NCBI RefSeq assembly: GCF_002043095.1 | Contig: NZ_MVOC01000031.1 | Coordinates: 1-64,000 of the forward strand | Source of the DNA: Mycobacterium sp. AT1 | GTDB taxonomy: Bacteria; Actinomycetota; Actinomycetes; Mycobacteriales; Mycobacteriaceae | Length of the DNA stretch: 64,000 bases | Direction: 5' to 3' | Shown here: piece by piece, positions 8,757-17,433 of the stretch | Layout of the letters: every line of letters starts with the position of its first letter | Numbering within the stretch: the first letter of the stretch is position 1 | Position numbers and translations under genes: made by a program | The notes under the pieces: model-generated | What the model saw: only the letters and a program-made list of their open reading frames with translations | Told to the model about the DNA's origin: nothing | The model's database searches: none

Positions 8757-8767
8757 CTGTAATACCA
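8757..8767. promoter_or_regulatory. FadR-type operator, divergent oxygenase/dehydrogenase promoter
   Basis: CTGTAATACCA has the GT-nnn-AC core and the right half TACCA of the palindrome found at 13134, 19874 and 27680, matching 9 of 11 positions of TGGTAATACCA. It lies between the divergent Rieske and dehydrogenase genes, 50-55 bases from each start, where one bound regulator could control both. Confidence 0.55.
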
Positions 8768-8816
8768 TTAGCCATTACAAGCCAAGAGTTGAGGCACAAC
8801 CGCGGGAGGCAAAGTC

Positions 8817-9686
8817 ATGATCGGGATCGTCGGCGTTGGGGACATGGGACTTCCGATGGCGGGCCACATGGTGACGGGCGGTCTGGACGTGCTCGCCCAT
8901 GACGTCGACCCCGGTCGGCTTGCCGCCGCCGCGGCCGCGGGCGCGACGATCGCCTCCGGACTCGCGCAGATGGCCGACGAAGCCGACGTGGTCGTCGCCT
9001 GTCTGCGCACCGATGATCAAATGCAGTCCGTCGCCGAGGAACTGGTGGCAGGGGACGGAACAGGTCCGCTCGGCGCGGGTCAGCTCATCGTGGTCGCGGG
9101 TACCCACAGCCTGGAGTTCATGAAGCGGCTCGCCGCCATCGTCGAACCGAGGGGACGACGGATCATCGACGCACCGGTGGTCTTCGGCGCGCTCGGCGCC
9201 AGGGAGGGCAACCTGCTCTCGCTGTGCGGTGGCGAGGAGGCCGACGTCGAGCGGGCCAGGCCGGTGATGATGACCTACAGCCGCGGTGTGGAGCACGTAG
9301 GGCCGCTCGGGGCCGGTCAGATCGCCAAGACTTGCAACAACCTTCTTCACTGGATCCACTGCGTGGCCAATTTCGAGACGCTCGCCATCGCCAAGCGGTA
9401 CGGACTCGACGCCCAACGCATGCGCGAGGTGCTGATGAAGTGCCCCGGTGACAACGGCACCCTGCGACGGTGGGACTCCACCCGTTTCACCTGGCAGGAG
9501 AAGGACATGGACTTCGCCATCGAACTCGCCCAGAGCGCGGGCCTGATGCTGCCGCTGACCGGACAGGTCGACCAGCTCGTCAAGACGCTGACCGCCGCCG
9601 ACGTGTCCGCACTGCTCTACGGTCCGGAATGCACCTACCTGGGACGGCCCGTCGCACCGCTGGAGCCCGAGGATGGTGGTCTCTAG
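8817..9686 (+). CDS. NAD(P)-dependent dehydrogenase, 3-hydroxyisobutyrate dehydrogenase family
   Basis: Beta-hydroxyacid dehydrogenase of 289 residues. The Rossmann motif GIVGVGDMGLPMAGHM is at the N-terminus, a TH(S)LEF substrate segment near residue 97, and the catalytic Lys171 in GAGQIAKTCNNLL, followed by the all-helical C-terminal domain. Family members oxidise 3-hydroxyisobutyrate, tartronate semialdehyde or 6-phosphogluconate-like acids; relatives in aromatic clusters can reduce or oxidise ring-derived hydroxy acids. ATG with a GGGAGG site. Divergent from the Rieske operon and sharing its operator. It converges, 4 bases apart, on the aldolase gene. Substrate not determined. Confidence 0.85.
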   Translation: MIGIVGVGDMGLPMAGHMVTGGLDVLAHDVDPGRLAAAAAAGATIASGLAQMADEADVVVACLRTDDQMQSVAEELVAGDGTGPLGAGQLIVVAGTHSLEFMKRLAAIVEPRGRRIIDAPVVFGALGAREGNLLSLCGGEEADVERARPVMMTYSRGVEHVGPLGAGQIAKTCNNLLHWIHCVANFETLAIAKRYGLDAQRMREVLMKCPGDNGTLRRWDSTRFTWQEKDMDFAIELAQSAGLMLPLTGQVDQLVKTLTAADVSALLYGPECTYLGRPVAPLEPEDGGL

Positions 9687-9690
9687 CCGC

Positions 9691-10431
9691 TCACGGTGCG
9701 AGACCGGCAATCGCCAACCGCCCGACGTAGTGCCGCCACCTGGACGTGTCGTCGAACGCCGACCCCAGGTCGGGCAGCTCGCGACGGTCCTCGTCCGGCA
9801 CCGGGTCGGCGGTCGCGCCGAGGCGAACCACGTCGGCGCACGTCCGGGACAACTCGGTGAGGTCCAGGGCGCGCATGACGGCCTGCGCCACCGACTCCCC
9901 CGCGGTCACGATGCCGTGCCCGCGCAGCACGCAGACGTCGCGGTCGCCGACGGCGTCGGCCACGGCTCGCCCGAGTTCGGGAGTGCGCACCAGCACCGAC
10001 CGCGGGTAGACCGGAACGCCTCGGTGAGCCAGCCGCGCGGCGGGAATGTTGTACGCGCCGAACACCTGTCGCAGTTCGACGCCTCCCAGATCGGCGATCA
10101 CGACGTCGCGCGGGTGGGCGTGCACGACGGCGTTGACGTCGGGTCGGGCTCGCAACAGTTCGGAGTGGATCCGGAACTCGTTGGGCACCGCGTAACCGTC
10201 GCCAAGATCGCCACGCCCGTCGAAGTCGACGAGTCGAACGTCGTCGGCAAGGGTGAACAGCAGCCCCCGGTCGTGCGGACCCCGGCAGCGCAGCAGCATC
10301 CGATCCACGTCCACCCGGACGCTGACGTGGCCGAGCACGTCGGCCGCCAGGCCCTGATGTGCGAGGATGCGGCAGGCCGTGGCGACGGTGCTTCGCAGCT
10401 CGTCGAGAGATGGGGCCGAGACGGGCGTCAT
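9691..10431 (-). CDS. class II aldolase/adducin family protein
   Basis: Metal-dependent aldolase or decarboxylase of 246 residues. The zinc ligands are His104 and His106 (VHAHPRD) and His172 (RGHGIVTAG), with acid Glu85 in NEFRIH. The family includes fuculose-phosphate aldolase and also the 3,4-dihydroxyphthalate decarboxylase PhtC of actinobacteria, which yields protocatechuate. The latter would link this locus to the nearby pca genes, but I cannot separate the alternatives from sequence alone. It is the last of three genes joined by ATGA overlaps (bicupin, EutA-like, aldolase), which suggests coordinated amounts of the three proteins. Confidence 0.85.
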   Translation of the reverse strand: MTPVSAPSLDELRSTVATACRILAHQGLAADVLGHVSVRVDVDRMLLRCRGPHDRGLLFTLADDVRLVDFDGRGDLGDGYAVPNEFRIHSELLRARPDVNAVVHAHPRDVVIADLGGVELRQVFGAYNIPAARLAHRGVPVYPRSVLVRTPELGRAVADAVGDRDVCVLRGHGIVTAGESVAQAVMRALDLTELSRTCADVVRLGATADPVPDEDRRELPDLGSAFDDTSRWRHYVGRLAIAGLAP

Positions 10432-11960
10432 GCCGTGAGGTCGGCCGTGGCGCGCGGCGCCGTCGAATCGACGCCGAACACCAGCGACTTGATGGTGACG
10501 GGAACGGTGTTCGAGGGCTGGCGGACACGGCCGAGGTCGACGAAGTCGAAGTCGCGCAACACGACACCGTCGAGAATCAGCATGTCGACGGCAATGCCCA
10601 GTTCCTCGCGCAGGATGGTTCCCAAGGTCAGCGCGATGTCGGCGTCGACCATCAGGTACAGCGCCCGCCCCGCCGCGAGCCGCCGCGCCAGGCCGTTGCG
10701 GATGCCCTCCGCGTACGGGCGCAACCGCCGGTAGCTCGGCGGGCCGGAGAAGTCCAGCGCGACGGCGATGTCGGCCTCGGTGTCGTGCAGTCCGAAGGCC
10801 GAAAGGTGATCGGTGATGGCCGAGGCCACCACGCGAGCTTCGACGTCCGCTCCAAGCGGGAACACCGGCCGGGCCACCTGCAGGTTGCGCCGGGGCAGCG
10901 TCGAGGCCGGAGCCGGGATGAAGCTGGTGATCCCGCTGAGTTGCACGGTGTACTCCGACGCGCCAAGAACCGTCGCGCGGATGCGTTCGGCGGCCGACAT
11001 CAACGGCGCAGGCAGCTCCCCGGCAGCCGCGCGGGCGGCCAGCGCCACCCCGAGTCGACGGCCAAGGTCGCCGAAGTCCCGGGTCTCCATGCCGTAGACG
11101 TATTCGGCGACGCCGCCGGAGAAGATCACCCCGTCCAGGCGCCCGAGGTCGGCGACCGGTTCGGTGAGAAACAGGTGATCGGCCGCGGGCTCGCCACGGA
11201 TGGCCGCGACGACCAGATCCGCCATCGACGCGGCGATGAGGTCGAGCACGTCGGATGCCACTGGGTCACCGAGACCGATGTCGAAACCCGAGGCTGCCGC
11301 GTGCATTCGACCACCGGGCTCGATCCGACTGACCTTGCCGTCGGCCACCGCGATCAGTCGGCCACCGACGTGCAGGGCCGCCGTCGCCAGCACCCGTCCA
11401 TGCTCGATCACGGCGAACTTGGTTGTGCCCCCGCCGATGTCGACGTTGAGAATGCGGCAGCCGCGCTCGTGCGACGCCAACGCCGCTCCGGAGCCGTAGG
11501 CCGCGAGCATCGCCTCCATGTGGTGACCGGCGCTGGCGCACACCAGGTCACCGGCCCGTTCCGCGACCACCGCCGCGATGCGTTCGGCGTTGCGCCGACG
11601 CAGTGCCTCGCCGGTGAGGATCACCACGCCGGTGTCCACGTCGTGGGGTTGCCGTCCCGCGTCGGCGTAGGCGGTATCAAGGATGAGACCCAGTGCGGCT
11701 GCGTCGATCTCGAAGTCGTCGGTGAAGGGCGTGAGCGACACCTCGGACTCGAACAGGGTGTCCCGCGCCACCACGACGTAGCGGCTCGTCAGATCCTCGC
11801 CATGACGGCGCAACCGAAGCCGCGAGAAGGCCACCTGGGTACCCGAGCTGCCGATGTCGACCCCCACGCTGTGCATGGTGACGTTGTCCTGCTGCCAGAT
11901 TGGATTTTCCGCCAGCGGTACGTCGGGCTCGTCGTGCTCGTGGTCGGCGTCGTGGCTCAT
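10428..11960 (-). CDS. EutA-like ASKHA ATPase (ethanolamine ammonia-lyase reactivase family)
   Basis: A 510-residue homologue of EutA, slightly longer than the roughly 467 residues of the enterobacterial protein. ASKHA-fold landmarks: SVGVDIGSSGTQVAFSRL near residue 31, VILTGEALRRRNAERIAAV, CRILNVDIGGGTTKFAVI, the VIFSGGVAEY loop, and the family ending VPVTIKSLVFG. EutA proteins use ATP to release damaged cobalamin from ethanolamine ammonia-lyase. No EutB, EutC or other B12 enzyme is encoded in this window. The N-terminus has an extra His/Asp/Glu-rich stretch (HDADHEHDE) that could bind metal. It is coupled by ATGA overlaps to a bicupin upstream and an aldolase downstream, so an altered client is likely (inference). 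Confidence 0.87.
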   Translation of the reverse strand: MSHDADHEHDEPDVPLAENPIWQQDNVTMHSVGVDIGSSGTQVAFSRLRLRRHGEDLTSRYVVVARDTLFESEVSLTPFTDDFEIDAAALGLILDTAYADAGRQPHDVDTGVVILTGEALRRRNAERIAAVVAERAGDLVCASAGHHMEAMLAAYGSGAALASHERGCRILNVDIGGGTTKFAVIEHGRVLATAALHVGGRLIAVADGKVSRIEPGGRMHAAASGFDIGLGDPVASDVLDLIAASMADLVVAAIRGEPAADHLFLTEPVADLGRLDGVIFSGGVAEYVYGMETRDFGDLGRRLGVALAARAAAGELPAPLMSAAERIRATVLGASEYTVQLSGITSFIPAPASTLPRRNLQVARPVFPLGADVEARVVASAITDHLSAFGLHDTEADIAVALDFSGPPSYRRLRPYAEGIRNGLARRLAAGRALYLMVDADIALTLGTILREELGIAVDMLILDGVVLRDFDFVDLGRVRQPSNTVPVTIKSLVFGVDSTAPRATADLTA

Positions 11961-13102
11961 GCCGGCGACGGCACCGCAACCGCCTCCGCGGGCTTGGGCG
12001 GCAGGTCGGGGAGCTCGGCGGCGTAAGCCTCGTCCATCTTGGGCGTCAGCCCGGCGTCGGCCAGTGCCTTGGCGAACGTCTGACGGATGACGGGTGACTC
12101 GTCGGCATAGTCAATCTGGTCACCGCCGATCCGTCGGCTGATCCACGCCTTCGGCACCCCCTGCGCGTTGCGGATGGAGACCACCTCGTGTTTGAACGCG
12201 AGATACCGGGCGGGATCGGCGCCGGTGTTGAAGTGCTGGTGGAACCACATGTTCGGCGGAACGATGAGGGTGCCGGGCTGCCACTCGTAGCGACGCGGCT
12301 CCTCGCCCTCGGGCCACATCAGGCTGAATCCCTGGCCGCTCAGAATGATCACGTGGGCCCCGGGGCCGTGCCGGTGGCCCTTCTTGTAGGTGGCGGTGCC
12401 GAACTGCGAGATGTGGCTGTTCATCGAGCCTCTGGCCATCGAGAACCGGATGTGACCGCCGCCGGCGCCACGCTCCTTCGCCGAGACCAGGGGTAGGTCG
12501 ATCGCGTTGGCGACGAAGTTCGTCTTGAGCAGCAGACCGTCCTGCTCGTCCTTGGGAGCGAAGTAGTCCGGCTCACCTGCGAAGCGTCCCGGGAAGTCGT
12601 GAGCGGTGTCGAACACGAAGTCCGCCTCGTCATACAGGTTGATGACGGGAGGCATGTTGGTCGACGACACGAATCGGGCGGCCGTGGACCCGGATCCGTT
12701 GAAGTGCTGATGCCAGGCGTTGAGCGGGATGGCGAACAACGCGCCGGGCCCCCACTCGAAGGTCACCTTCTGTCCGGCGTCGTTCCACACCGCCGTGGAG
12801 CCGTGCCCCGAGAGCACCAGGATCATCTCCTCGAACAGCTGGCGCTGCGGCGCCAGTTCGCCACCGGCGGGGATCTCGCAGACGTAGCAGTCGTTGGAGG
12901 TGCGGGAGGCCTCGTGGTTGATGAAGACGCCGCGACCCCCGCGGCGGGCCCACGGCTTGAGTTCGACCGTGTTGAGGTTCGGCACGTAGTGGGCGCTGAT
13001 GATGTCGAGACCCTCGTTGGCAACCCACCGCACGTACGGCGAGTCCTTCTCGGTCGCGAACTTCTTCGCCAGCGTCTCCGAAACGATTGCGTCCTTCGCC
13101 AC
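11957..13102 (-). CDS. bicupin protein 1
   Basis: A 381-residue protein with two cupin barrels. In the C-terminal barrel (about residues 215-310) the metal motif is GHRHGPGAH followed by WFHQHFN, an all-His site. In the N-terminal barrel (about 70-150) the first motif is degenerate (APQRQLFEE) though AWHQHFN remains, so one active metal site is likely. Bicupins include gentisate 1,2-dioxygenase, oxalate decarboxylase and related enzymes; I cannot assign the reaction. GTG start behind a GGAGGAAG site. First gene of the bicupin-EutA-aldolase operon, with a perfect operator at 13134-13144. Confidence 0.85.
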   Translation of the reverse strand: MAKDAIVSETLAKKFATEKDSPYVRWVANEGLDIISAHYVPNLNTVELKPWARRGGRGVFINHEASRTSNDCYVCEIPAGGELAPQRQLFEEMILVLSGHGSTAVWNDAGQKVTFEWGPGALFAIPLNAWHQHFNGSGSTAARFVSSTNMPPVINLYDEADFVFDTAHDFPGRFAGEPDYFAPKDEQDGLLLKTNFVANAIDLPLVSAKERGAGGGHIRFSMARGSMNSHISQFGTATYKKGHRHGPGAHVIILSGQGFSLMWPEGEEPRRYEWQPGTLIVPPNMWFHQHFNTGADPARYLAFKHEVVSIRNAQGVPKAWISRRIGGDQIDYADESPVIRQTFAKALADAGLTPKMDEAYAAELPDLPPKPAEAVAVPSPA

Positions 13103-13133
13103 GTTCTTCCTCCGTTGTCATTGTGTGAACTAA

Positions 13134-13144
13134 TGGTATTACCA
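13134..13144. promoter_or_regulatory. FadR-type operator upstream of bicupin 1 operon
   Basis: TGGTATTACCA is a perfect palindrome around a central T, 32 bases upstream of the bicupin 1 start. The same sequence, with variable centre, recurs upstream of bicupin 2 and of the zinc dehydrogenase. It fits the TnGTnnnACnA pattern of FadR-subfamily GntR sites. Confidence 0.75.
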
Positions 13145-13156
13145 ATGGGTTTGGTG

Positions 13157-14431
13157 TCAACCCGACTCGGGCGGTTTGCCGGTCGGTGCGCGCGCAGCGG
13201 CGCGTTCGCCGGCCACACCGGTGTAGGTGAGCACCGGGTTGGCCCGCACCAGGAAGCTGCCGGCGTAGAGACCGGCCAGCGCGCCGCCCACCGTCAGCGC
13301 GAACACCGGCCCCAGCAGTCCGGCGACCCCGCCCATCAGTGTGTCGCCGAGCGCCGGGCCGCCGCGCGAGGCCATCTGGTAGATCGCCGAGACCCTTCCC
13401 CGCAATTCGTCGGGCGTCTCGAGCTGCACCGCGGCCTGCCGGATGGTCGTGGCCATGGCGTCGCAGGCACCGATCAGCAGACCCGCCAGCACGGCGATCC
13501 AGAACAGGTGCGCCTGGGCCAGGAAGACGTTGGACACGCCGTAGAGCACGGTGCCGATCAACAGCACCCGGCCCAGCCGCTGAGTGCGGTCGACGACGCG
13601 GAAGATCGTGTAGGTGGCCAGTAGGGCCCCCGCCGACGGGGCGGCCGAAAGCAGCCCATACCCCTGGGGACCGACGTGAAACACCGTGGCGCACAGCGCA
13701 GGAAGGAGCACCCGGTACGCCCCGAAGATGGTCGCCGACAAATCCAGCGACATCAGCATCCAAATCATCCGGCGGCCCCGCACGAAGGCGACGCCGTCGA
13801 CCAGTTGCCGCCAGATCGACACGGCGGTACCCGCCCCCTCGAGCGAGGGCACCCGCAGGAGCTGAAGGACGACCACCAGGGCCGCGTAGGTCACCGCGTC
13901 CACCGCGTAGACCAGACCGGGCCCCCCGAACGCGATGAGGATCCCCGCGATGGCGGGCCCCAACAGCACCGCGACTTCCCGCGACGGGTTGATCAGGGCG
14001 AAGGCCTGCGGCAACTGAACCCTCGGCACCAACGCCGGGATCAACGCCTGGCGAGCCGGCTGATCGAACGTCGAAGCGGCCGTGGTCAATACGACTGACA
14101 GCACCACCTGCCAGGCGACGATGTGGCCGGTGAGCGTCGCGATCGCAAGGCCGCCCGCCACCACCATGGCGACCGCTTGGGACGCCTGCAGCAGGCGCCG
14201 CCGGTCCCAGCGGTCGGCGAGCACCCCGCCGAGCGGACTCAGGACGAGCAGCGCGAACGCCTGGCCCGCCCCAACCAGGCCGGTCTGCGCGATCGATCCG
14301 GTCAGGTGGTAGACGTGGTAGAGGTTGGCCGCAACCGTTGCCCGCGTACCGATTTGGGACAGCACCACACCGGCCCAGTACAGGTTGAAGTCGCGATTCC
14401 TCAGGACGTCCGGGACGTTCCGGAGACCCAT
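13157..14431 (-). CDS. MFS transporter (DHA3/EntS-like)
   Basis: Inner-membrane protein of 424 residues with about 12 hydrophobic segments. The MFS loop after helix 2 is present as GGVLADRWDRRRLL, and FDQPARQALIPALV and DELRGRVSAIYQMASRG are typical of the EntS-like DHA3 group. These usually export small molecules; in this setting it could export a pathway intermediate or move an aromatic acid. It is the last gene of the ABC importer operon, 6 bases after the ATPase gene. Its 3' region lies opposite nothing coding. Substrate unknown. Confidence 0.85.
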   Translation of the reverse strand: MGLRNVPDVLRNRDFNLYWAGVVLSQIGTRATVAANLYHVYHLTGSIAQTGLVGAGQAFALLVLSPLGGVLADRWDRRRLLQASQAVAMVVAGGLAIATLTGHIVAWQVVLSVVLTTAASTFDQPARQALIPALVPRVQLPQAFALINPSREVAVLLGPAIAGILIAFGGPGLVYAVDAVTYAALVVVLQLLRVPSLEGAGTAVSIWRQLVDGVAFVRGRRMIWMLMSLDLSATIFGAYRVLLPALCATVFHVGPQGYGLLSAAPSAGALLATYTIFRVVDRTQRLGRVLLIGTVLYGVSNVFLAQAHLFWIAVLAGLLIGACDAMATTIRQAAVQLETPDELRGRVSAIYQMASRGGPALGDTLMGGVAGLLGPVFALTVGGALAGLYAGSFLVRANPVLTYTGVAGERAAARAPTGKPPESG

Positions 14432-14437
14432 CCCCGC

Positions 14438-15598
14438 TCAGTCGACCGGCACGAGGGCCAGCTTGCTGGTCTCCATCTGCAGGAAGACCGACGAGCCCGG
14501 CGCGTGCGACACGTGGGGCAGGCAGCGGGCCCGAATCTCGTGCTTACCGACGGCGATCACGTGGTCGACGGCATCGCCGAGGAAGGCTCGGGTGGTGACG
14601 TTGCCCTCCCAGACGTTGTCCACCCCGACGGGGCGTTCGGTGCTCAGCTGGACGGCCTCCGGCCGAATCGAGACGATCACCTCGGTCCCGATGGGCATCT
14701 GCGCGCCGGACTCCAGCGTCAGACGTCCGTCGCGGGTCTCGACCACGTAGCGGTCCCCCTCTCGGGAGGCCACCGTCCCGTCGATGAAGTTCGACGTGCC
14801 GATGAATTCGGCGACGAACTTGCTCTGAGGGTTCTCGTAGATGTCGCGCGGCTTGCCCAGTTGGACGACCTCACCGGCGCGCATCACGGCGATGTTCGAC
14901 GACAGCGACAGGGCTTCGATCTGGTCATGGGTCACGTAGATCGAGGTGATGCCAAGTTCCCGTTGCAGACGCTTCAACTCGAAGCGCAGGGACTCCCGGA
15001 GCTTCGCGTCCAGGTTGGACAGCGGTTCGTCGAGCAACAGCAGCGACGGTTCGATGACGATGGCGCGGGCAAGCGCCAACCTCTGCTGCTGCCCACCGGA
15101 GAGCTTCGTGGCGTGGCGATCGGCGTATTGCAGGAGCTCCATGGTCTCGAGCACCCGATGCACCCGCTCGGTGATCTCGCGCTTGCCGGGCCGCTGCGAG
15201 CGCGGCTTCACGCGCAGCGGGAAGGCCACGTTCTCGAAGACCGTCATGTGCGGCCAGATCGCGTAGGACTGGAACACCATCCCCAGGCCACGCTTGTTGG
15301 CGGGCACGTTCACCTTCTTGTTCGCCGTCCCGCCGGCGGCGAAGAGCACACGTTCGCCAACGGACACGACTCCGGAATCCGGGGTCTCCAGTCCCGCAAC
15401 CGATCTCAGTGTCGTCGACTTTCCGCAGCCCGACGGCCCGAGCAGAGTGAACAACTCACCCGGCTTGACCGCGAAGCTGATGTCTTTGACCGCGAACACC
15501 CGCGCCTGCGGCGTGCCGTTGGTCGGCGGCTGGTTGTGACGCTGGCGCTTCTTGCGCTCGCCGTCGTACGACTTGACGAGATTCTGGACTTCAAGCAC
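14438..15598 (-). CDS. ABC transporter ATP-binding protein (FbpC/PotA type)
   Basis: ATPase subunit of 386 residues. Walker A is GPSGCGKST, the signature is LSGGQQQRLALARA, Walker B is LLLLDEPLSNLDA, and H-loop VTHDQIEALSL follows. A C-terminal TOBE domain (about 285-380) is present as in FbpC, PotA and aminoethylphosphonate importers. A basic insert KKRQRHNQPPTNGTPQ near residue 16 is unusual. GTG start preceded by AAAGGAA. It works with the fused permease immediately upstream and one or both lipoproteins (17434 and 22600). In a catabolic regulon it probably imports the growth substrate. Confidence 0.92.
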   Translation of the reverse strand: MLEVQNLVKSYDGERKKRQRHNQPPTNGTPQARVFAVKDISFAVKPGELFTLLGPSGCGKSTTLRSVAGLETPDSGVVSVGERVLFAAGGTANKKVNVPANKRGLGMVFQSYAIWPHMTVFENVAFPLRVKPRSQRPGKREITERVHRVLETMELLQYADRHATKLSGGQQQRLALARAIVIEPSLLLLDEPLSNLDAKLRESLRFELKRLQRELGITSIYVTHDQIEALSLSSNIAVMRAGEVVQLGKPRDIYENPQSKFVAEFIGTSNFIDGTVASREGDRYVVETRDGRLTLESGAQMPIGTEVIVSIRPEAVQLSTERPVGVDNVWEGNVTTRAFLGDAVDHVIAVGKHEIRARCLPHVSHAPGSSVFLQMETSKLALVPVD

Positions 15599-15628
15599 GT
15601 CGGGGTTCCTTTCCAGCGGATCGATGGA

Positions 15629-17377
15629 TCAGTCCTGCTTGAGGCCGACCTTGGCCCCGAGCTTGTAGGCGATCGTCACCAGGACGACCAGGGTCAGCAC
15701 CATCACGACGCCGAGTGCGGAGAGAACCGTGAACTGTCCGTTCTCAAACTGCTCGAAGATCAGAATCGAGAGGACTTCGTTTCCGGGGCTGTACAACAGG
15801 ATCGAGCTCGAGAGCTCGCGGAAGGACACCACGAGGATGTAGATCCACCCAGCCACCAGTCCGGGCATCAACAGCGGCAAAAGCACGCGACGAAACGTCT
15901 GCCACCAGCTGGCGCCGTTCACCAGCGCCGATTCTTCGAGCTCGTTGGAGATCTGCTGCATCGACGTGACCGCATAGCGCATGCCGTAGGGCAGGTATCG
16001 CGTGCAGTAGGAGATCAACAGGATGAACAGCGTTCCGTAGATCGGGATCGGGCTGCGCAAGTAGACGAAGCTCAGGGCCAGACCCATGACCAGGCCGGGC
16101 ACCACCAGCGGCATGAACGCCAACGCGTCCAACACCTTTCGCCCACGAAGCTGCGAGCGCACGACGATCCAGGCCGCCACCGCCATCACGGCCATCACGA
16201 GGGTCGCCGACGCCAGACCGAGGATCAACGAGTTCTTCAACGCCGTCAACGCACTGGAGGTGTGAATCAGCTGCCGGTAGTTGTCCAACGTCATCGTCGA
16301 GAACGTGTCCTTCGACGGCGGCGCGTAGAACTTCAGCAGGGAGGTGTAGAGCAGCACCAGTAGCGGCGCCAGGACGGTGAGCACGAAGTACGCGATGATC
16401 AGCAGTCCGGCCAGCGGTCGCCACCGACCCAGCTCCATCGGGCGAGGCCGAAAGCCCTTGCCGGTCACCGTCTGGAAGTTCTTCCCGGCGCGGCCGGCAT
16501 AGTTGGAGATGATCACACCAATGATGGCCAGCACCAGCAACCCGATGGCCAGCGCGCCCGCCGCGGACAGATCGGGCGGATAGTCCCGCAGCACGAAGTA
16601 GATCCGGCTGGTGAACACGTAGATGCCGTTCTGCAGTCCGAGCAGGGCGGGCACCTCGAAGCTCTCAAGGCTGCGCACCACCATGATCAGGATCGCCGCG
16701 ACGATGGCGGGACGAGCCAGCGGGATGGTGACCTTGCGGAACACCGTCCAGCGGCCTGCACCCGACATCAGGGCGGACTCCTCCAGCGAGGGATCCATTG
16801 CCCGGAACGAGGCCACCATGAGCAGGAACACGATCGGTGAGAGCTGAAGACCTTCGACCCAGATCATGCCCCAGATGCTGAAGACGTCGATCACCGCGCT
16901 GCCGAAGATCGGCTCCAGATAGTGGTTGATCAACCCGATGTCGGGGCTGCCCAACAGAATCCACGAAATGGTGTACAGGATGCCGGGGATCACCAGTGGA
17001 ATGATCGAGGCCGCGAAGAACAACGCCTTGAAGGGAACGTCGGTACGCACCTGCAAATAGGCCAGACCGGTGCCGAGCACCATGGACAGCGCGGCGGCGC
17101 CGACGGCGAACCAGAGCGAGTTGCCGACGAGGTCGAAGATCTGGTCGTTGCCGTAGGCACGTTTGAAGCCGTCGACCGTAAAGCCGGTCGCATCGAAGAA
17201 GGTTCCCCAGAAGAGGTAGTAGAGCGGAACGATCGCCAGGTAGGCGACGATCAGCACCACGACGCTCAGGGTGAGGAACTTCGGCGTCGGCAGGAGCCTT
17301 CGCCACAGCGGCGGGTCGGATGGCCCGTCGTCGAACGACGGCATCGGCGTCGACGGCCTGGGGGGCGCGATTGTCAT
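15629..17377 (-). CDS. ABC transporter permease, two fused FbpB-type halves
   Basis: Membrane subunit of 582 residues with about 12 transmembrane segments: two homologous binding-protein-dependent permease domains. Each carries an EAA-type cytoplasmic loop (LEESALMSGAGRWTVFRKV near residue 215, and LEESALVNGASWWQTFRRV near 490). The fused arrangement is typical of the ferric-iron/phosphonate FbpB family. ATG preceded by GAGGTG. It sits between the lipoprotein gene and the ATPase gene, in the order SBP-permease-ATPase-MFS. No separate second permease is needed. Confidence 0.92.
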   Translation of the reverse strand: MTIAPPRPSTPMPSFDDGPSDPPLWRRLLPTPKFLTLSVVVLIVAYLAIVPLYYLFWGTFFDATGFTVDGFKRAYGNDQIFDLVGNSLWFAVGAAALSMVLGTGLAYLQVRTDVPFKALFFAASIIPLVIPGILYTISWILLGSPDIGLINHYLEPIFGSAVIDVFSIWGMIWVEGLQLSPIVFLLMVASFRAMDPSLEESALMSGAGRWTVFRKVTIPLARPAIVAAILIMVVRSLESFEVPALLGLQNGIYVFTSRIYFVLRDYPPDLSAAGALAIGLLVLAIIGVIISNYAGRAGKNFQTVTGKGFRPRPMELGRWRPLAGLLIIAYFVLTVLAPLLVLLYTSLLKFYAPPSKDTFSTMTLDNYRQLIHTSSALTALKNSLILGLASATLVMAVMAVAAWIVVRSQLRGRKVLDALAFMPLVVPGLVMGLALSFVYLRSPIPIYGTLFILLISYCTRYLPYGMRYAVTSMQQISNELEESALVNGASWWQTFRRVLLPLLMPGLVAGWIYILVVSFRELSSSILLYSPGNEVLSILIFEQFENGQFTVLSALGVVMVLTLVVLVTIAYKLGAKVGLKQD

Positions 17378-17433
17378 GTGGTCACCTCGGGGGAATCGGC
17401 AGGGTTGAGGCCGGGCGTGGGGTGAGTGCTGGG

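Noticed and set aside
10428-11960. Ethanolamine utilisation operon
   Set aside because: Only an EutA-like gene; no EutB, EutC, microcompartment shell or acetaldehyde dehydrogenase genes.
10359-12026. 555-codon open frame on the + strand
   Set aside because: It lies opposite the EutA-like and aldolase genes, which have clear families. The + frame gives Arg/Gly/His-rich low-complexity protein, a GC-bias shadow.
14123-16363. 746-codon open frame on the + strand
   Set aside because: Opposite the ABC ATPase, permease and MFS genes; composition is rich in Arg, His, Gln and Asp with no motif. Shadow frame.
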